From NCBI GenBank assembly GCA_030638935.1, contig DAOWDR010000640.1:1-8125 (forward strand): a stretch of DNA of 8,125 nt, read 5' to 3'. Under the pieces are notes generated by a model. It did no database searches and was not told the origin of the DNA. It saw only the letters and a list, made by a program, of their open reading frames with translations. The translations under genes were made by a program, and so were the position numbers. Positions 5,579 through 8,125 of the stretch are shown here, in pieces. This stretch comes from Desulfobacteraceae bacterium (GTDB lineage Bacteria; Desulfobacterota; Desulfobacteria; Desulfobacterales; Desulfobacteraceae). How positions within the stretch are numbered: the stretch's first letter is position 1; each line of letters starts with the position of its first letter.

Positions 5579-6545
5579 ATTGTTTTCCCCACGCCTTTGG
5601 GACGGAATAAAGTCAGGCATGGAAAAAGGGTGGAGCGGACTGATCTGGCTGCTGAAAATCCTTGTGCCCATTTCTTTTCTAACTGCATTGCTGGTCCATT
5701 TTGGTGTTATTTACCGGCTTGATTTTTTGTTGACCCCTGCCATGAATTGGCTTGGCCTGCCACCTTCTGCCGCCCTTGTCCTGGTCATAGGACTTTTTAC
5801 CGGTATCTACGGAACCGTGGCCGCCCTTTCCGTCATGGTTTTTTCCATGGACCACATGATTCTTATGGCTGTTTTTACACTTATTTCCCATAATTTGATC
5901 CAGGAGAGCATTGTCCAGGGTAATTCCGGAATAAATCCCTTTGTGGCGGCTGCCTTCCGATTGATAATGGCCTTTGTGGTTACCTTTGTCTGTGCAAAGA
6001 TCATGGGCGTGACACAGGATTTGGGATCTGCCGTTGTAATGGACAGTCTTGGCAAGACAGGACCCTTTGTTCCCATGCTGCAGAATTGGGGCATGGGAAC
6101 GGCAAAACTTGCCCTTCAGATCTTTTGTATCATCATGCCCCTGATGGTATTGCTTGAACTGGCAAAAATTTTCAATATTATCCAGATGATCACCAGGCTT
6201 TTTTCCCCAGTCGTCACTTTTCTTGGGTTGGACCGGTCCTGCGGCATGCTCTGGCTGACAGCTGCTGTTTTTGGTCTGGCCTATGGTTCCGCTGTAATTG
6301 TTGAAGAAACAAGAGCCAATCAATATGATAAGGAGGCTTTGACAAAACTTCACCTTTCCATCGGGGTCAACCATGCCATGATCGAGGACCCGATTTTGTT
6401 TTTACCCCTGGGGATTCCCCCTTTCTGGCTCTGGATTCCCAGATTGATTGCAGCTATCGGGGTTACCTATCTGTTCTCAGCATTTTCTTTTGCAAGGAGG
6501 CTTTATGCTAAGCGAGCTTGCCATAAAAAAATTCGCAATAATTGA
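5562..6545 (+). CDS. Gate-domain (nucleoside recognition) inner-membrane protein
   Basis: 327 residues, strongly hydrophobic, with about eight membrane segments (near 26-50, 70-94, 97-112, 127-148, 181-205, 228-247, 275-290 and 292-311). It belongs to the Gate-domain superfamily (nucleoside recognition domain; relatives include SpmA/SpmB and the core of FeoB and nucleoside transporters), whose members probably move small molecules or ions. Seen: two related halves. The first has GLPPSAALVLVIGLFTGIYG (65-84) then SHNLIQESIV (109-118); the second has GLDRSCGMLWLTAAVFGLAYG (222-242) then VNHAMIEDPI (269-278), each followed by a P-rich hydrophobic turn and an FRLIMA or PRLIAA helix. This suggests an internal duplication. 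No strong ribosome site precedes the ATG at 5562, so initiation probably depends on translation of the overlapping upstream ORF; the ATG at 5619 (M20) is an alternative. The 3' end overlaps recN by 41 bp. The substrate is unknown. Confidence 0.85.
   Translation: MTQSPELFSPRLWDGIKSGMEKGWSGLIWLLKILVPISFLTALLVHFGVIYRLDFLLTPAMNWLGLPPSAALVLVIGLFTGIYGTVAALSVMVFSMDHMILMAVFTLISHNLIQESIVQGNSGINPFVAAAFRLIMAFVVTFVCAKIMGVTQDLGSAVVMDSLGKTGPFVPMLQNWGMGTAKLALQIFCIIMPLMVLLELAKIFNIIQMITRLFSPVVTFLGLDRSCGMLWLTAAVFGLAYGSAVIVEETRANQYDKEALTKLHLSIGVNHAMIEDPILFLPLGIPPFWLWIPRLIAAIGVTYLFSAFSFARRLYAKRACHKKIRNN
6494..6500 (+). promoter_or_regulatory. ribosome binding site that fixes the recN start
   Basis: AAGGAGG lies 4 nt before the ATG at 6505, inside the end of the Gate-domain gene. 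This selects 6505 over the upstream in-frame ATG at 6448. The extra 19 residues from 6448 have no counterpart in RecN, whose N-terminus is normally MLxELxIKNFAIID. Confidence 0.85.
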
Positions 6546-7893
6546 TGACATTAGAATCTCCTTTAAAGAAGGTTTTTCAGTACTGACCGGTGAGACCGGG
6601 GCAGGAAAATCCATTATCATAGAAGCCGTGAACCTGCTGTTGGGGTCAAGGGCATCGGCAGACCTTGTCCGGACCGGAGAACAAACAGCCGAGCTTGAGG
6701 CCTTCTTTGATATCGAGCCTGATTCCCATGCCGCAAGGGTTTTGCTAGAACAGGGGTTGGACGGATCAGAAGGGCTGATCATCCGCAGGTTGATATCTTG
6801 TTCCGGCAAAAGCCGGGTCTTTATAAATTCCCGACAGTCCACCCTGGATCTGCTAAAGCAGGTCACCTGGAATCTTGCCGGTATTTCCAGCCAGCACGCC
6901 CACCAGGGATTGCTCAGGGAGGAGAATCACCTGGATATCCTGGACGAGTTTGCAGGCACCTCTTCCCTGAGACAGGAAGTCACTGGACTTTATGGGCAGA
7001 TCCTGCCCATTACCAAACAAATCGAATCCCTGAAAGCAAAAAAACAGGAAAAAACAAGGGAACAGGATCTGCTTCAATTCCAGGTGGATGAGATTGAGGC
7101 CGCAGCGATTTTGCCCAATGAGGACGAGGACCTTGACATCCAGAGGGACCGTCTGCAAAATGCCAGTAAAATTTTTGAAACAGTCAATGGGGGAATCCAT
7201 GAGATCTATGACAGGGAAAGATCCCTTATTGAGCGCATTTCATTTTTAAGGACAGAGATTGAAAAATTTTCCAGCTTAGATGATGCCCTTGAACCAATAG
7301 CGGATCGTTTGAATTCCCTGGGTTTTGAACTCCAGGACGTTGCAGAGAGTTTGAGAACCTATTCCGCCACCATTGACCTGGATCCAGAATCCCTTGAGTC
7401 TTTAAGCCAGCGCCTGGATTTGATCGCAAAACTAAAAAGAAAGTACGGGGGCAGCCTCTCTTCTCTGTTTGAACAATATGAGACCATGAAAGCAGATCTG
7501 GCAGACACCCGGGGATTGGAAAAAAAGATCCTGGAACTGGTACGGGAAAAAGAAATTTTTGAAGGTAAACTTTGCCAAAAAGCCCTGGATCTGTCCATGG
7601 GGCGGCAATCGGCAGGAGTTGCCTTGGCAGATCTTGCCCAAAAAGAGCTTGCTGCACTTGAAATGGGAAAGGCCAGGTTTGAGGTAGTTGTCTCACATCA
7701 GACAACAGAGAATCCAGAAGATATCCAAACCCGGGACAAGGAAAAGATTTTTTCCACGGGCATGGATAAAATCTCCTTCATGTTAAGTCCCAACCCCGGG
7801 GAATCGCCCAAGCCCCTTGTCAAAATCGCCTCGGGCGGAGAATTGTCGCGGATTGTCCTGGCCCTCAAAGCTGTATTGTCCTTCAAGAGTTAA
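6505..7893 (+). CDS. recN: DNA repair protein RecN, broken off before Walker B at a probable chimeric joint
   Basis: RecN is an SMC-like ATPase that acts early in recombinational repair of double-strand breaks. Seen: MLSELAIKKFAIIDD start; Walker A GETGAGKS (29-36); GISSQHAHQGLL (127-138); coiled-coil arm with the family motif LLQFQVDEIEAA (189-200); IAKLKRKYGGS (307-317); and the ABC signature SGGELSRIVLALK (443-455). The family normally continues with about 100 more residues carrying Walker B (FDEVDAGIGG-like) and the H-loop. Here the frame ends at residue 462, right after the signature, with a non-family tail F-K-S. An ATPase without Walker B would be inactive. The genuine recN sequence probably ends near 7864-7881, where the sequence switches to an unrelated gene on the other strand, so the stop at 7891-7893 is likely artificial. 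The gene is last in a tightly overlapping rightward operon; no LexA box was recognised upstream. Confidence 0.9.
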   Translation: MLSELAIKKFAIIDDIRISFKEGFSVLTGETGAGKSIIIEAVNLLLGSRASADLVRTGEQTAELEAFFDIEPDSHAARVLLEQGLDGSEGLIIRRLISCSGKSRVFINSRQSTLDLLKQVTWNLAGISSQHAHQGLLREENHLDILDEFAGTSSLRQEVTGLYGQILPITKQIESLKAKKQEKTREQDLLQFQVDEIEAAAILPNEDEDLDIQRDRLQNASKIFETVNGGIHEIYDRERSLIERISFLRTEIEKFSSLDDALEPIADRLNSLGFELQDVAESLRTYSATIDLDPESLESLSQRLDLIAKLKRKYGGSLSSLFEQYETMKADLADTRGLEKKILELVREKEIFEGKLCQKALDLSMGRQSAGVALADLAQKELAALEMGKARFEVVVSHQTTENPEDIQTRDKEKIFSTGMDKISFMLSPNPGESPKPLVKIASGGELSRIVLALKAVLSFKS

Positions 7894-8125
7894 CCACTTA
7901 AATGGTATATACTGGAAGTTATATGAACTAAGGATCCTGTTCCTGTCGCTAACATTATCAGTATTTCTAAGAACATACAATGGATTAACAGTAGTACCGA
8001 ACTGGTCAACTTCCAACCGGTAATCGGAACCATCGGGGTTCTTTGCATGCAGGTTCATATCAGGCAATAAATGCAGAAGCGAGAAGAAATCCATAGAACT
8101 CTGATCGCTGGTTGATTTAATAACA
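7864..8125 (-). CDS. SusC/RagA-type TonB-dependent outer-membrane protein, internal fragment (foreign, Bacteroidota-like)
   Basis: SusC-like proteins are outer-membrane beta-barrels that import glycans or peptides with a SusD partner, driven by TonB; they are characteristic of Bacteroidota. Seen on the minus strand: an open frame entering from the right window edge, with KSTSDQSSMDFFSLLHLLPD, then NPLYVLRNTDNVSDRNRIL and then YIPFKWLTLEGQYSFE. The NP(L/Y)-x-VL-x-N-x-DN-x-x-DRNR-x-L signature followed by an F-x-W-L-x-L beta strand is typical of the SusC barrel region. No genuine start is present; M at 8094 is internal. The similarity ends at about 7864. Beyond that the frame continues to 7783 only as the antisense of recN. 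No SusD gene is present, and nothing else in the window is Bacteroidota-like. I read it as a piece of another genome joined to this contig. Confidence 0.8.

Noticed and set aside
5679..6374. 231-codon open frame on the minus strand opposite the Gate-domain gene
   Set aside because: The translation is rich in K, H, G, Q and N, as expected from the complement of a hydrophobic membrane-protein gene. It has no start signals and no family pattern.
6448..6504. Upstream ATG for recN at 6448
   Set aside because: The 19 extra residues do not match RecN and lack a ribosome site, whereas AAGGAGG precedes the ATG at 6505.
7226..7705. 159-codon minus-strand frame opposite the recN coiled-coil region
   Set aside because: It is antisense to a clear RecN frame and its P/F/Q-rich translation has no coherent domain.
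6505..7893. recN as a genuine pseudogene or a shortened functional RecN
   Set aside because: The break coincides exactly with a switch to SusC-like sequence on the other strand near the window end, so a chimeric joint is simpler than a biological truncation.
7783..8094. 103-aa minus-strand ORF starting at 8094 as a complete small protein
   Set aside because: The frame is open upstream of 8094 to the window edge with SusC-like residues, and below 7864 it is only the complement of recN. It is a fusion frame, not a gene.
1..8125. CRISPR array, prophage, insertion sequence, tRNA or rRNA
   Set aside because: I read both strands and found no spaced direct repeats of CRISPR size, no transposase or integrase motifs, no terminal inverted repeats and no cloverleaf-like sequence. 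The only repeat array is the 8-bp one at 5314-5345.

Overview
The window looks like genomic DNA of a Gram-negative sulfate-reducer-type bacterium of the Desulfobacterales (Desulfobacterota), probably a metagenomic or draft contig. This rests on the style of the proteins and their combination (an EAL-HDOD protein, a bacterial TraB-domain membrane protein, a MucR-like mini-protein beside a Gate-domain membrane protein, and PurN with an unusual insertion). It is an inference from memory of protein families, not a search result. The last ~250 bases do not fit this genome and look like Bacteroidota sequence.

Layout. Positions 1-1606 (minus) hold the N-terminal 535 codons of DNA polymerase I, with the 5' nuclease and an apparently active proofreading domain; the polymerase domain lies off the left edge. 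An 87-bp divergent gap separates polA from a rightward pair: an 11-cysteine, 77-residue zinc-ribbon-like protein (1694-1927) and, 24 bp later, purN (1952-2692), a purine-biosynthesis formyltransferase with an extra ~45-residue segment. A short convergent gap with a small hairpin follows. Then come two leftward genes, an EAL-HDOD (YuxH/COG3434-type) signalling protein (2731-3942) and a TraB/PrgY-family membrane protein (4063-5250). The divergent gap at 5251-5401 holds back-to-back promoter-like elements and four 8-bp tandem repeats. Rightward from it run a 58-residue MucR-like helical protein (5402-5578), a Gate-domain (nucleoside recognition) membrane protein (5562-6545) and recN (from 6505), each overlapping the next, so they probably form one translationally coupled operon.

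recN stops abruptly at 7893, directly after its ABC signature motif and before Walker B. From about 7864 to the window end the minus strand encodes an internal piece of a SusC/RagA-type TonB-dependent outer-membrane protein, a Bacteroidota hallmark. An ~18-bp stretch (about 7864-7881) reads sensibly as both RecN and SusC. The simplest reading is a chimeric assembly joint at a contig end, not a biological truncation of recN.

Most genes are housekeeping or signalling genes of known families. I see no CRISPR array, phage, transposon, tRNA or rRNA, and no clear new multi-gene system. The least explained items are the Cys-rich protein paired with the insertion-bearing PurN, the MucR-like mini-protein coupled to the Gate-domain protein, and the repeat-bearing divergent promoter region.
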